Below, piece by piece: positions 19,343 to 27,831 of a stretch of DNA of 64,000 bases. The notes under the pieces are model-generated. The model saw only the letters and a list, made by a program, of their open reading frames with translations. It did no database searches and was not told where the DNA came from. Numbering within the stretch: position 1 is the first letter of the stretch; the number at the start of each line of letters is the position of its first letter. The stretch is from Bacteroidota bacterium. GTDB taxonomy: Bacteria > Bacteroidota > Bacteroidia > JACCXN01. The stretch lies in the NCBI GenBank assembly GCA_013696965.1, contig JACCXN010000009.1:62001-126000 (forward strand), read 5' to 3'. Made by a program: the position numbers and the translations under genes.

Positions 19343-20377
19343 CTATTCATTACTAAACAAAGTTCCTTGATCAGCTCTAGGAACCCGGCCAAGGTGCCTG
19401 TACGCTTTTTCTGTAGCTTCCCTTCCTCTTGCCGTTCTTACAAGGTAACCTTCCATTATCAGGTAAGGTTCATAAACTTCCTCAATAGTATCTCCTGGCT
19501 CACCTACAGCAGTTGAAATAGTTGTAATTCCTACCGGGCCTCCTTTGAATTTATCAATTATGGTTGATAGTATTTTATTGTCCATTTCATCAAGCCCATA
19601 TTTATCTACATTAAGCGCGGAAAGAGCAATATGGGTAATTGCAATATCAATTTTTCCTGTGCCCCTAATTTGGGCAAAATCCCTAACCCTTCTAAGTAAA
19701 GCATTGGCAATTCGAGGAGTTCCCCTGCTTCTACCAGCAATTTCTAATGCAGCATTATCGGCAATTTCAATATTCAAGATACTACAGGAGCGCTTTAGAA
19801 TGGTTGATAAGGTTGCAGTATCATAATATTGCAATCTGAAATTTATTCCAAAACGGGCTCTTAATGGAGCTGTTAATAATCCCGAACGTGTAGTTGCTCC
19901 TACCAGGGTAAAAGGATTAAGTTGCAATTGAATGGAACGTGCATTTGGTCCGCTATCAATCATAATATCAATTTTAAAATCCTCCATTGCAGAATAAAGA
20001 TACTCTTCAATTACATGGCTCAGGCGATGAATTTCATCAATGAAAAGAACATCTCCGGTTTCAAGATTCGTAAGTAAGCCGGCAAGGTCTCCAGGCTTAT
20101 CAAGTACAGGGCCAGAAGTTATTTTAATGCCAACCCCCAAGTCGTTAGCTATAATGTTAGCCAGTGTGGTTTTTCCAAGCCCAGGAGGGCCATGCAGTAA
20201 AACATGATCTAAAGCTTCGCCCCTTAATTTAGCCGCATCAACAAAAACTTTAAGTGTTTCTACTATTTTCGATTGCCCTGTAAAATCATTAAAATGATCA
20301 GGCCGCAATACCCTTTCAATCTCTTTCTCAGAGGATGATAAATTATCGGATGTGGGATCAAGATTAATGTTATTCAT
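19343..20377 (-). CDS. ruvB: Holliday junction helicase subunit RuvB
   Basis: RuvB is the hexameric AAA+ motor that drives branch migration with RuvA. The 344-residue product has the N-terminal [11 protein letters not shown] box, Walker A GPPGLGKT (63-70), Walker [10 protein letters not shown], sensor-1 GATTRSG and the C-terminal winged-helix part ending near [12 protein letters not shown]. All expected residues are present. It starts with ATG; the region between it and queG (19105-19342) holds no gene I can support. Confidence 0.97.
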   Translation of the reverse strand: MNNINLDPTSDNLSSSEKEIERVLRPDHFNDFTGQSKIVETLKVFVDAAKLRGEALDHVLLHGPPGLGKTTLANIIANDLGVGIKITSGPVLDKPGDLAGLLTNLETGDVLFIDEIHRLSHVIEEYLYSAMEDFKIDIMIDSGPNARSIQLQLNPFTLVGATTRSGLLTAPLRARFGINFRLQYYDTATLSTILKRSCSILNIEIADNAALEIAGRSRGTPRIANALLRRVRDFAQIRGTGKIDIAITHIALSALNVDKYGLDEMDNKILSTIIDKFKGGPVGITTISTAVGEPGDTIEEVYEPYLIMEGYLVRTARGREATEKAYRHLGRVPRADQGTLFSNE

Positions 20378-20422
20378 TAGGGGGAGTAATTATAATTACA
20401 AAGTTACTAAAAAACAGCCAAT

Positions 20423-21079
20423 TTACTTACGCTTTTGATCATTTTTAGGCCAAATGCTTTTCACAATTGTTCCTAAAAAAACTTTCATTTTCAAAACGTA
20501 AATAGGTGAATTGAAATTCTCATTGATGCTATTGTTATTTAATAATAAGATTCTGTACCCAAGACCAACACCAATACCAAACCAAGGCATAATTTTATAT
20601 TGTGTAGTCATGGCTGGTTCATAAAGAATAATTGGCCGGTAGTTTTCTCTAATATTCCTTCCATTAACTTTGTATTCATACCAGGTATTACCAAAACCCA
20701 ATTGAAGAGGAATAGTGTGCTCCCATTTTTTATTGCGGTGAAAAACATATTCAAAATACGGAGAAACAAAAACGAACTTTAAATTTGCATAAATCTTCTG
20801 ATTATTTTGAAATTCATCAACTATTACTTTTTCTTTAGAAATAGTAGAAACAAGTTGGTTATAACCAATTCCTAATTTGACTGTTTCATTGTATTCATAT
20901 CCTATTTTTACCCCAAATATTTTTGCTCTTTGAGTGGTAATAAATGAATTCCTTGAATCCAATTTGAATTCAATTCGAGGTTTGTATTTAAAACTTACGG
21001 CAATTGTATCGAATAACTGAGCAAAACCAGGTGAGAAAACAAAGGATAATACAATTAAAATAATTATCCGTAGATGCAT
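20423..21079 (-). CDS. Hypothetical outer-membrane beta-barrel protein
   Basis: A 218-residue exported protein. The signal peptide ends at SPGFAQL (about residue 21). It is followed by alternating strands rich in Tyr, Lys and Gly: FGVKIGYEYNETVKLGIGYNQ, LKFVFVSPYFEYVF, TIPLQLGFGNTWYEY, WFGIGVGLGYRILL, and a last VLKMKVFLG strand. This reads as an eight- to ten-stranded barrel. No family name is recognised. It sits 45 bases upstream of ruvB on the same strand and 71 bases after the histidine kinase gene, so it may share a transcript with either. Confidence 0.68.
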   Translation of the reverse strand: MHLRIIILIVLSFVFSPGFAQLFDTIAVSFKYKPRIEFKLDSRNSFITTQRAKIFGVKIGYEYNETVKLGIGYNQLVSTISKEKVIVDEFQNNQKIYANLKFVFVSPYFEYVFHRNKKWEHTIPLQLGFGNTWYEYKVNGRNIRENYRPIILYEPAMTTQYKIMPWFGIGVGLGYRILLLNNNSINENFNSPIYVLKMKVFLGTIVKSIWPKNDQKRK

Positions 21080-21150
21080 GAGAATTAAGTGATATTAATG
21101 AAACGTCACAAAAATAAGGAAAATTAGAATATAAGTTCCAAATCGGTCTT

Positions 21151-22203
21151 TCACTTTATCTTCTTTAATGTAAAAGAAAAAGTTGAACCTACACCTTCTG
21201 TGCTTCTTACGTTAATAGTCTGATCATGGGCCTCAATTATATGCTTTACAATAGCAAGTCCTAAACCAGAACCTCCTGATTCCCTGGACCGGCTTTTATC
21301 AACCCGATAGAACCTTTCAAATAAATGAGCAAGATGGTGAGCAGGAATTCCTATTCCATTGTCAGCTACCTCAATCAATATGTTTTCCTCCATGTCATAA
21401 AAGCGAATTTCCGTAAGTCCCTCTTTTTTTCCATAACGTATGGAATTTAGCATCAAATTGGTTAAAACTTGTCTTATACGGTCCTTATCTGCTTTTACCA
21501 AAACCGGTTTTTCGTTATCCTTTTTTATTTTAAAAACCACTCCTTTTTGTTTCGCATTCATCTGTAATGCATCTACAACATCTTTAGAAAGATCCACAAT
21601 ATCAAATTTAATAAAATCCATGACCAGTTGGCCTGTTTCAAGTTTTGTTACAGTATCAAGATCCTCAACAATATTAATCATTCTCTCCACGCTCCTTTCG
21701 GCCCTGATCAAATAATTCCGGTTAATAGTTTCATCTTCCAATCCTCCTTCCAGCAGCGTTAATACATATCCTTGAATATTAAACAAGGGTGTTTTTAATT
21801 CATGAGAAACATTTCCAATAAAATCCTTTCTGTATTGCTCCTGACTTTTGAGATCCTCAATTTCTTTATTGCTGCTTTGTGTCCAATTCACAACATCCCT
21901 GCTAACCTGATTTAATATATCAGTATCCAAATCAAAGGAATCAGGAAAATTGGCTCCGTTTATTTTCATACTGTGAATTGTTTTGTAAATGACCTTGATT
22001 TTTCGATAAATGAATCGTTCAATAACATATAATGAAACATAAAAACACAGGGCAAAAAGCAATAATCCACCAACTAATCCAGGAATAATTAGTTTGCTTC
22101 CCCTAAAATCCAATATATATATAAATGAAAGAAAGATTAAAAAAACAAGCAGACAAATAACTGCAATAAGAGAAGCAATTTTTTTGGGGGTTAATGATTT
22201 CAA
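21151..22203 (-). CDS. PhoR-type sensor histidine kinase
   Basis: A 350-residue membrane sensor kinase. Two transmembrane helices (about 10-31 and 38-62) enclose only a very short outside loop, so sensing is probably within or below the membrane. The phospho-acceptor is His134 in NVSHELKTP. The ATP-binding domain shows the N box (LTNLMLNSIRYG), the G1 box (VADNGIGIP) and the G2 box (SGGSGLGLAIV). It lies 76 bases downstream of the response regulator on the same strand, so the two form a pair. PhoR/PhoB-like by layout; the signal is not deducible. Confidence 0.92.
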   Translation of the reverse strand: MKSLTPKKIASLIAVICLLVFLIFLSFIYILDFRGSKLIIPGLVGGLLLFALCFYVSLYVIERFIYRKIKVIYKTIHSMKINGANFPDSFDLDTDILNQVSRDVVNWTQSSNKEIEDLKSQEQYRKDFIGNVSHELKTPLFNIQGYVLTLLEGGLEDETINRNYLIRAERSVERMINIVEDLDTVTKLETGQLVMDFIKFDIVDLSKDVVDALQMNAKQKGVVFKIKKDNEKPVLVKADKDRIRQVLTNLMLNSIRYGKKEGLTEIRFYDMEENILIEVADNGIGIPAHHLAHLFERFYRVDKSRSRESGGSGLGLAIVKHIIEAHDQTINVRSTEGVGSTFSFTLKKIK

Positions 22204-22279
22204 AAGTATAGCTAAAAAATATTAATTTGAACAATATCAATAATACAAACAAAACTACTTGTTTTACGCAAATAGTAAA

Positions 22280-22972
22280 TTAACGGAATTCAAACTTATA
22301 GCCCACTCCTTTTATTGTTTTTATATAGTCTTCACCTAATTTTTCTCTTAGTTTTCGAATATGAACATCAATTGTTCGATCTCCCACCACAACTTCCTCA
22401 CCCCAAACTCTGTCTAAAATAACTTCCCTTGTAAACACATTGCCTGGTTTTGATGCAAGTAACGAAAGCAGTTCAAACTCTTTCTTAGGTAAATTAATTT
22501 GAACATTGTTTTTATAAATAACGTATTTTTCACGGTCTATAACTATTCCCCCTAAGTCTTGAAGGGAAGTTCCAGATTCATTTGAAACACCCGTAGATCT
22601 TCGAAGCAATGCCTTTACCCTGCTAACTAATACACGTGGTTTTATAGGCTTTGCAATATAATCATCTGCTCCTGCTTCAAATCCTGCAATTTGAGTATAG
22701 TCTTCATTTCTTGCAGTTAAAAAAGCAATTAAACTATCCTTAAATTTGGGATTCTCCCTGATTTGTATACACGTTTCAACACCATCCATTCCAGGCATCA
22801 TTACATCTAAAATAAACAAAGATGGAATTATTTTTTCTGCCAATTCAATGGCTTCTTTTCCATTGGTTGAAGTATATACTTCAAATCCTTCCTTTTCCAG
22901 ATTATACTTAATAAACTCTAAAATATCAGGTTCATCATCTACCAGTAAAATTCTAATTTTTTTTTCAGCCAT
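22280..22972 (-). CDS. PhoB/OmpR-family response regulator
   Basis: A 230-residue regulator: receiver domain (about 5-122) with acidic pair Asp12/Asp13, phospho-acceptor Asp56 in LFILDVMMPG, Thr in FLTARNE and Lys in YIAKPIKP. A winged-helix DNA-binding domain (about 135-228) includes the LPKKEFELLSLLAS and DRTIDVHIRKLREKLG segments. It is transcribed ahead of its kinase. The 323-base region upstream (22973-23295) is shared with a divergent T9SS cargo gene, which could be a target, though no repeat typical of PhoB sites is seen. Confidence 0.94.
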   Translation of the reverse strand: MAEKKIRILLVDDEPDILEFIKYNLEKEGFEVYTSTNGKEAIELAEKIIPSLFILDVMMPGMDGVETCIQIRENPKFKDSLIAFLTARNEDYTQIAGFEAGADDYIAKPIKPRVLVSRVKALLRRSTGVSNESGTSLQDLGGIVIDREKYVIYKNNVQINLPKKEFELLSLLASKPGNVFTREVILDRVWGEEVVVGDRTIDVHIRKLREKLGEDYIKTIKGVGYKFEFR

Positions 22973-23140
22973 CTTAATCTCTCAAGTTTTAAAAATAACG
23001 TTTTAAACCTTCGTTTCAAAATTAATAAATCCTTCATCTTGTAATGTTATGAAAACATTAAGGTTTAATGTAAATAGCAAATAAAACAACCTTTTATTTA
23101 TAAATTCCATTTTGCAGCTATCTCAAAAAACAGGTTTTTT

Positions 23141-23180
23141 AATTGGAAAAAATATTCGGAAAATTGTTTTCGAACCAATT
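23141..23180. other. Nested inverted repeat in the 22973-23295 intergenic region
   Basis: AATTGG (23141-23146) and CCAATT (23175-23180) enclose a second imperfect palindrome (TTCGGAAAA...TTTTCGAA, 23155-23174). It lies between the response regulator and the divergent cargo gene. It could be an operator; chance is also possible in AT-rich DNA. Apart from this and the promoter at 23245, I see nothing in 22973-23295. Confidence 0.35.
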
Positions 23181-23244
23181 ACGAACAACATTCAAAACCA
23201 TTTCAATACTTACAAAATGCAGTTGAAGTCAAAAAAAAAATTCA

Positions 23245-23279
23245 TTTGTTTCTTTTCTTCAATAAAATCAATAAATTTG
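23245..23279 (+). promoter_or_regulatory. Promoter of the T9SS cargo gene at 23296
   Basis: TTTG at 23245-23248 and TAAATTTG at 23272-23279 are 23 bases apart, within the TTG-N17-23-TAnnTTTG range described for Flavobacterium. The start of transcription would fall about 10 bases before the ATG. Confidence 0.6.
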
Positions 23280-23295
23280 AAAAAAAACAAACTTT

Positions 23296-24225
23296 ATGAA
23301 AAGAAAAATACTTTTATTAGCAATTCTATCTGCTGGATTTTATGTTAAATCAACAGCTCAAACCGGAGTAATTCCAAACGGGGGTTTAAATACCTGGACA
23401 AATTTCTTTTTCACCTATGATGAACCTAATGGTTGGGCAACTTCCAATCAATATAAAGCGCTTGACATTTCAAATCCTGTTACAGTTTTTAAAACCACGG
23501 ATAAATTTGAAGGAGGATTTGCCGCTAAAATAGAAACAAAACCAATGAATACTGCTCCCGCTGAGCAATTTGACACCCTTGGCTATCTGATTTGTGGAAG
23601 CGTTGATTTTTCAACGGCAGAAATAAAAGGTTTTCCTTATAGCGAGCGTCCCGATCGATTGGAATTTTATTATAAATATGCTCCTGTTTCTGAAGATGAA
23701 GGAGGGGTTTATGTTTCTTTAACCAAATGGGACAACACTACAGGAACAAGAATTACTGTGGCAGAGGGCGGAGCAGCCTTTACGGATAATGTTTCTCCTT
23801 ACATCCTTAATGAAGCAATATTAGGATACAACACTGATGATGTTCCTGATAGCGCCTCTATTATTTTCCTTTCAAGCAATTTTCTATTTGGCACTCCACA
23901 AGTTGGTTCAGTGTTATTTGTTGATAATGTTTCTTTCCAGGGACAAGCTACAGTTACTGGAATAAAAAATGCTCCAATAGAACAGATCCAGCAGCCTGTT
24001 GCTTATCCAAATCCCTCTTCAACAGAAATAAATTTTAGAGCATCCAAAAATGCAACCAGGATTACTACTGCACATTTTGGAGGCAGTACCCAGGCAACCA
24101 TTCATTTAGTAAATGGACAGGGCAAATTAGATACTTCTAATTTACCTGCAGGGATTTATTTTTACCAAATATTCATGGAGGATGAGCCAACGCCATTTCT
24201 TGGGAAATTTGTTGTTGTAAGATAA
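23296..24225 (+). CDS. Secreted protein with T9SS type A-like sorting domain
   Basis: A 309-residue exported protein. The signal peptide ends at KSTAQT (about residue 22). The body (about 23-215) opens with a PNGGLNTW phrase and ends in a SVLFVDNVSFQG strand, like the carbohydrate-binding jelly-roll (PCMD) proteins of Bacteroidota. The C-terminal part starts at VAYPNPSSTE and ends LPAGIYFYQIF...GKFVVVR, typical of T9SS cargo. The stretch between these two, where a D-x-x-G turn is expected, is unusual (RITTAHFGGSTQ), so the sorting domain has diverged or a small double frameshift has occurred. No specific substrate can be proposed. Confidence 0.8.
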   Translation: MKRKILLLAILSAGFYVKSTAQTGVIPNGGLNTWTNFFFTYDEPNGWATSNQYKALDISNPVTVFKTTDKFEGGFAAKIETKPMNTAPAEQFDTLGYLICGSVDFSTAEIKGFPYSERPDRLEFYYKYAPVSEDEGGVYVSLTKWDNTTGTRITVAEGGAAFTDNVSPYILNEAILGYNTDDVPDSASIIFLSSNFLFGTPQVGSVLFVDNVSFQGQATVTGIKNAPIEQIQQPVAYPNPSSTEINFRASKNATRITTAHFGGSTQATIHLVNGQGKLDTSNLPAGIYFYQIFMEDEPTPFLGKFVVVR

Positions 24226-24300
24226 CATTGCAAGTATGCTACAACCTTTAAAAGCATCCTAATCGAAGAAAATAAAAAACAGCAATTCCTGAATTTTTAT

Positions 24301-24332
24301 ACTACCAACCGTATCCCAATATGGTTGGTAGT
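24301..24332. repeat. 14-base-pair hairpin without a T-run
   Basis: Arms 24301-24314 and 24319-24332 pair with one C-A/G-U type mismatch around a CCCA loop. It lies 76 bases after the stop of the cargo gene. No T-run follows on either strand, so it is not a canonical terminator; it may stabilise the mRNA end. Confidence 0.6.
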
Positions 24333-24447
24333 TAATTCGAAAAAATAAAAATTCATTTGATTGGGTTATTATTATTGATGTAAAATCAAGCATTAAAATT
24401 GGGATTTTGTTTTGAATGGTCTGATTTTTCACCTTACAAATAATCGT

Positions 24448-24455
24448 TATATTTG
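24448..24455 (+). promoter_or_regulatory. -7 element of the gene at 24478
   Basis: TATATTTG matches TAnnTTTG exactly and lies 22 bases before the chosen ATG. It supports that ATG over an in-frame upstream start at 24412, which would lie before the promoter. Confidence 0.5.
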
Positions 24456-24477
24456 TGTTCATAAAATCAAAAGTCAT

Positions 24478-24918
24478 ATGAAAAAAACTACATTAATTAT
24501 CACTTTGTTTTTTTGCAGTTTTGCATTTCATTCAAAAGCATCCACCAGTATGTTTGAACTTGATTATGATCTTGTCAGTTCAGAATTAGCTGATCTTTCC
24601 GAACTTGAAAATTACCTTTCTATAAATGGAATAGTTTCTTTGGGTGAATTATCACTTACTGATAACATAATATTAAAGAAGCTAAATATTTCAAAAGAAC
24701 TTTCAATGGTATCCCCTAATAACCTTCTCTTTAGAATTGAGGATATGGAATGGGGATCTTTCTTTTGGGGATTCTGTTGCTGGCCTATTGGTGTTTTCAC
24801 CGTCCTTTTGAATGATGACAAAGATAGCAATCACAAAATTTCCTACTTAATAGGATTAGGCACTGCTTTCATTGCTTATTCACCTACATTCTTTTTCCGT
24901 CCACAAGGATGGAGGTAA
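24478..24918 (+). CDS. Hypothetical membrane protein
   Basis: A 146-residue protein of unknown function. The ATG at 24478 begins a Met-Lys-Lys signal peptide ending near SKAST (about residue 22). Residues about 30-80 are acidic and Leu-rich. Then comes a hydrophobic hairpin: WGSFFWGFCCWPIGVFTVLL, an acidic loop DDKDSN, and a second membrane segment ISYLIGLGTAFIAYSP. The layout resembles the small Bacteroidota proteins with a WGxxxGxxGV...NDDK membrane hairpin often seen near yidD-like genes. A good terminator follows at 24945. I cannot assign a function. Confidence 0.7.
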   Translation: MKKTTLIITLFFCSFAFHSKASTSMFELDYDLVSSELADLSELENYLSINGIVSLGELSLTDNIILKKLNISKELSMVSPNNLLFRIEDMEWGSFFWGFCCWPIGVFTVLLNDDKDSNHKISYLIGLGTAFIAYSPTFFFRPQGWR

Positions 24919-24944
24919 TAAAAATTACAAATCTTTTTAGTTAT

Positions 24945-24977
24945 GGGCCGGCATTTTATTGCCGGCTCTTTTTTTAA
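24945..24977 (+). terminator. Rho-independent terminator after the 24478-24918 gene
   Basis: GGGCCGGCA (24945-24953) pairs with 24960-24968 with one G-U pair and a 6-base loop, followed by a T-run. It also rules out a start of the next gene at 24943. Confidence 0.85.
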
Positions 24978-24999
24978 TTTTGTCACTAAAGCCAATTCA

Positions 25000-25686
25000 A
25001 TGCTTAATACAAGGCATCTTTTAATAATTCTTGGTCTTACACTTTTACACTTTACCCAGGCATTTTCTCAGCAGTTTTACCGGATTAAAGCAGATTTTAG
25101 TATTAAGGAAAACAAACCGGATGGACAATCCCAATTAATTATGGGCCAGGTTTATTACGACAAGATTTATAAAAAAATAATTTACGATATAACCTTTCCT
25201 GAAAAAGGTGTACTAATTGTAACTGATACAGTGATATACAGGATTGAGAACAATAAAGTAATAAGTAAAACTCCAACTGGCAATTTAAATGACTTTTCTG
25301 TTTTTCACCTATCCTTAAATGGCGATTTAATCAATTTTGGCCTTAACAATTCACCTTACACAATAGGAACCATTGAAAAAAAAGAAAATTTAGTGATTTC
25401 CACCTGGATTCCACCTAAAAAATATGCTCATTTATTAGGAAAAACAATAATTTCACAAAAAGACAAACGCCTTTTTGGGCTGGTCTTTTTCACGCCAACC
25501 GAAGAAATAATAGGCAAGCAATTTTTCAGAAAATACATTAATACAAATGGACTGGAATTCCCATCAGAATTGGTACAGGTAACCTATTTTGACAATAAAG
25601 AATTTTACAAGATTACCACTTTTAAAAACATTATAATTGATGAATTCAAAAATGAAAATTTATATAACTATAATCTTCCTGATTAG
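25000..25686 (+). CDS. LolA-like periplasmic protein
   Basis: A 228-residue exported protein. The ATG at 25000 is chosen because the upstream in-frame ATG (24943) lies in the terminator of the previous gene; from 25000 a clean signal peptide ends at QAFSQQ. The mature part is a run of beta strands (IKADFSIKENKPDG, GQVYYDKIYKKIIYDITFPEK, VIYRIENNKVISK) like the open-barrel fold of the lipoprotein carrier LolA and its relatives, with a DEFKNENLYNYNLPD ending. No key residue defines the activity. It overlaps the yidD-like gene by about 35 bases and so heads a four-gene overlapping cluster. Confidence 0.65.
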   Translation: MLNTRHLLIILGLTLLHFTQAFSQQFYRIKADFSIKENKPDGQSQLIMGQVYYDKIYKKIIYDITFPEKGVLIVTDTVIYRIENNKVISKTPTGNLNDFSVFHLSLNGDLINFGLNNSPYTIGTIEKKENLVISTWIPPKKYAHLLGKTIISQKDKRLFGLVFFTPTEEIIGKQFFRKYINTNGLEFPSELVQVTYFDNKEFYKITTFKNIIIDEFKNENLYNYNLPD

Positions 25687-26044
25687 TTTTGTCATTCCTT
25701 CAATGGTAATGGCACAGTCTACTTTTGAAATCTCAAAAATGAGAGAAGTATTGCATCCGCACACCAACAATATTGAATACAGCAGCGCCAAGAACAATAC
25801 AAATGAAGTAGAGTACATTTTTTCAGGGCTTTTTCTTTTTTACAAAGCTTTTATTTCTTCCCAGGACGGGCAGTCATGTTCTTTTACCCCTTCGTGTTCT
25901 GAATTTGGAATGCAGGCTGTAAAAAAACAAGGACCTATATTAGGTGTTATAAATACAATTGATCGTCTTACAAGGTGCAATGGCTTGAGTCCTGAAAAAT
26001 ATAACAGAGATGATAAATCAAAACTCTTACACGACCCTTTATAA
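25652..26044 (+). CDS. YidD-family protein with an N-terminal signal peptide
   Basis: YidD is normally an 80-90 residue protein on the inner face of the inner membrane that helps YidC insert proteins. Here the same domain (about residues 55-125) has FYKAFIS, CSFTPSCSEFGMQAVKKQG and the RCNG end, with Cys76, Cys82 and Cys109 at the family positions. Before it is an apparent cleavable signal peptide (about 1-22, ending VMAQS) and a 30-residue linker. I chose ATG 25652; TTG 25637 and ATG 25640 are also in frame. A periplasmic or outer-membrane-associated YidD would act differently from the known one. The stop overlaps the next ATG by one base. Confidence 0.88.
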   Translation: MKIYITIIFLISFVIPSMVMAQSTFEISKMREVLHPHTNNIEYSSAKNNTNEVEYIFSGLFLFYKAFISSQDGQSCSFTPSCSEFGMQAVKKQGPILGVINTIDRLTRCNGLSPEKYNRDDKSKLLHDPL

Positions 26045-26862
26045 TGTTTCTAAGAATTGTCTTTATTTGTATCCTTCTCTTATCAAACATAAGGGTAAAA
26101 TCTCAGGATTTATTTAACCTGGAAAATTCCACCCAGTTTGCTGATTTTTTAAAGAGAACCAGGCAATTTGAGCATGCAGCCAGGGAATATGAACGAATTG
26201 CCTTTCTTGATGTTCAGAACAATGATATAAGGCTTTCGCTTATCCAAGTGTATTTTCTTTCCGCAGACTATGCAGAGGCCTTAAAAAAAGCCTCGAAAAT
26301 ATATCAATTCAATCAAAACCTTCCTCGCCTTTTTGCAATGGAATATTCGCGTTTAATGTTACTTAATGATTCCATTGCCCAATTAAATTCTTTTGTAACA
26401 AACAACCCTAATTTACAAATTGAAGATAATAGAAAAATAATAATGTATTCTTATATGCTAAATGAAAATTGGCAGCAGGCTGAAAAGATCCTAAAACAAA
26501 TGCCAGAGGAATATTCCGAACACTCACTTGTGATAAAACAGGCTTTAAATCAAAAATACAAAAGCCCTTTGCTTGCCACAGGAATGTCTGCAATTATTCC
26601 TGGGGCAGGAAAAATATATACAAGAGATTGGAAAGACGGGTTATTTAGTTTCCTGGCTGTAGGATCATTGGCTTTTCAATCCTACAGAGGATTTTCAAAA
26701 TATGGTACACAAGCCGGCTCGGGATGGATTTATGGGGGAATTGGAACAGTGTTTTATGCAGGAAACATTTACGGAACTCACAAAGCTGCAAAAAGGTATA
26801 ATTCAAAATTAAAAGAAAGTGTTAAGGCAAAAACAAGGCATCTGCTTATTACTGGTTTTTAA
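26044..26862 (+). CDS. Exported TPR protein with TM2/DUF5683-like C-terminal tail
   Basis: A 272-residue protein. The signal peptide ends at RVKSQD (about residue 21). Helical TPR-like repeats (about 30-170; AAREYERIAFLDVQNND, AEALKKASKIYQFNQNLP, WQQAEKILKQMPEEYSE) are followed by IIPGAGKIYTRDWKDG and two or three hydrophobic segments to about residue 255. This proline-glycine entry to a membrane hairpin is typical of TM2 and DUF5683-type domains. Its neighbour at 26819 has the same layout, so they are diverged paralogues. Start is the ATG that overlaps the yidD-like stop. Function unknown. Confidence 0.78.
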   Translation: MFLRIVFICILLLSNIRVKSQDLFNLENSTQFADFLKRTRQFEHAAREYERIAFLDVQNNDIRLSLIQVYFLSADYAEALKKASKIYQFNQNLPRLFAMEYSRLMLLNDSIAQLNSFVTNNPNLQIEDNRKIIMYSYMLNENWQQAEKILKQMPEEYSEHSLVIKQALNQKYKSPLLATGMSAIIPGAGKIYTRDWKDGLFSFLAVGSLAFQSYRGFSKYGTQAGSGWIYGGIGTVFYAGNIYGTHKAAKRYNSKLKESVKAKTRHLLITGF

Positions 26863-27673
26863 AATTGCTTTTGTTTTAAATTTATCCGCTCAGGATATTG
26901 AACAAACTCTTGCGCTTGCAAACCAGCAATACGAAAAAGCTCAGTATACTCAAGCAATAAGTTATTATCAAAGAATACTATTTTTTGATAAAAAAAACTA
27001 CAATTCACAAATCCACCATCGACTTGCAAATTGTTTTTTCAATACAGGAAATTACGAGAAGGCTGCCGAAAGCTACGATATTGCTTGGTATTCCGAGGAA
27101 AACGACAGCATAAAAACCGAATTGGTTTTTAAGAAAACATCAAGCCTGCTGCTTCAAAATAAATTTCAATTTGCGCTAATTGAAATATTAAACCTTAAGG
27201 ATGATCTATCCATAGATTTTCAAAAACGAAAGGAATTTTATTCGGGAATAATCTATTTTGGATTGGAAGATTTTGTACGTTCTGAATCTCATTTCAAATT
27301 AGTTTTTTCAGAAAAAGTTTTTGTTAACGAACTTGAAAAACTATTTAAAAAGAATCAAAAAATTGAAAAATTAAATCCTAAAACCGCGCGAATATTAAGC
27401 ATGGTAATTCCGGGTTTAGGGCAATTTTATTCAGGAGATATAAAAAACGGAATTAATTCTTTGTTATTAACCGGATTATTCGCCTATTTATATGTAAATA
27501 CCGCTATAAATTTTAGTTTTCTGGAAGGTTACTTAATTGTTTTCCCTTGGTTTCATAGATACTATACTGGCGGATATAAAAGAGCTGGTATAAATACTGA
27601 AAAAATAAAATCAAACAAACGTGCTGTAATTTATCAGGAAATTATTACCCTTATTGAAAAATCAAATAGTTAA
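26819..27673 (+). CDS. Exported TPR protein with TM2/DUF5683-like tail (paralogue)
   Basis: A 284-residue product read from a GTG inside the previous gene (44-base overlap); from it a signal peptide ends at NLSAQD (about residue 25). TPR-like helices follow (LALANQQYEKAQYTQAISYYQRI, HRLANCFFNTGNYEKAAESYDIAW). From about residue 193 VIPGLGQFYSGDIKNG leads into hydrophobic segments and ends with YKRAGINTEK. Layout and the PG-x-G-x-x-Y motif mirror the upstream gene. It closes the LolA-like/YidD/TPR/TPR cluster. GTG start is inferred because no ATG gives a signal peptide. Confidence 0.76.
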   Translation: MLRQKQGICLLLVFKIAFVLNLSAQDIEQTLALANQQYEKAQYTQAISYYQRILFFDKKNYNSQIHHRLANCFFNTGNYEKAAESYDIAWYSEENDSIKTELVFKKTSSLLLQNKFQFALIEILNLKDDLSIDFQKRKEFYSGIIYFGLEDFVRSESHFKLVFSEKVFVNELEKLFKKNQKIEKLNPKTARILSMVIPGLGQFYSGDIKNGINSLLLTGLFAYLYVNTAINFSFLEGYLIVFPWFHRYYTGGYKRAGINTEKIKSNKRAVIYQEIITLIEKSNS

Positions 27674-27831
27674 TGCATTTTTGTTTTTAGAAAATCATAG
27701 GATTATTTATACTTTGTGCAGAGAATATTTAAAAACGTTCAATATTATTTGTCATACAAGAATAAAACTCAATGTGAAAATGCTTGACAATAGAAAAACA
27801 ATAATAAATAAAATCTTAACAAACTCAAGTC

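Noticed and set aside
23112-23348. 78-residue Lys/Asn-rich plus frame before the cargo gene at 23296
   Set aside because: Low-complexity translation of AT-rich intergenic DNA; it overlaps the promoter and the signal peptide of the real gene.
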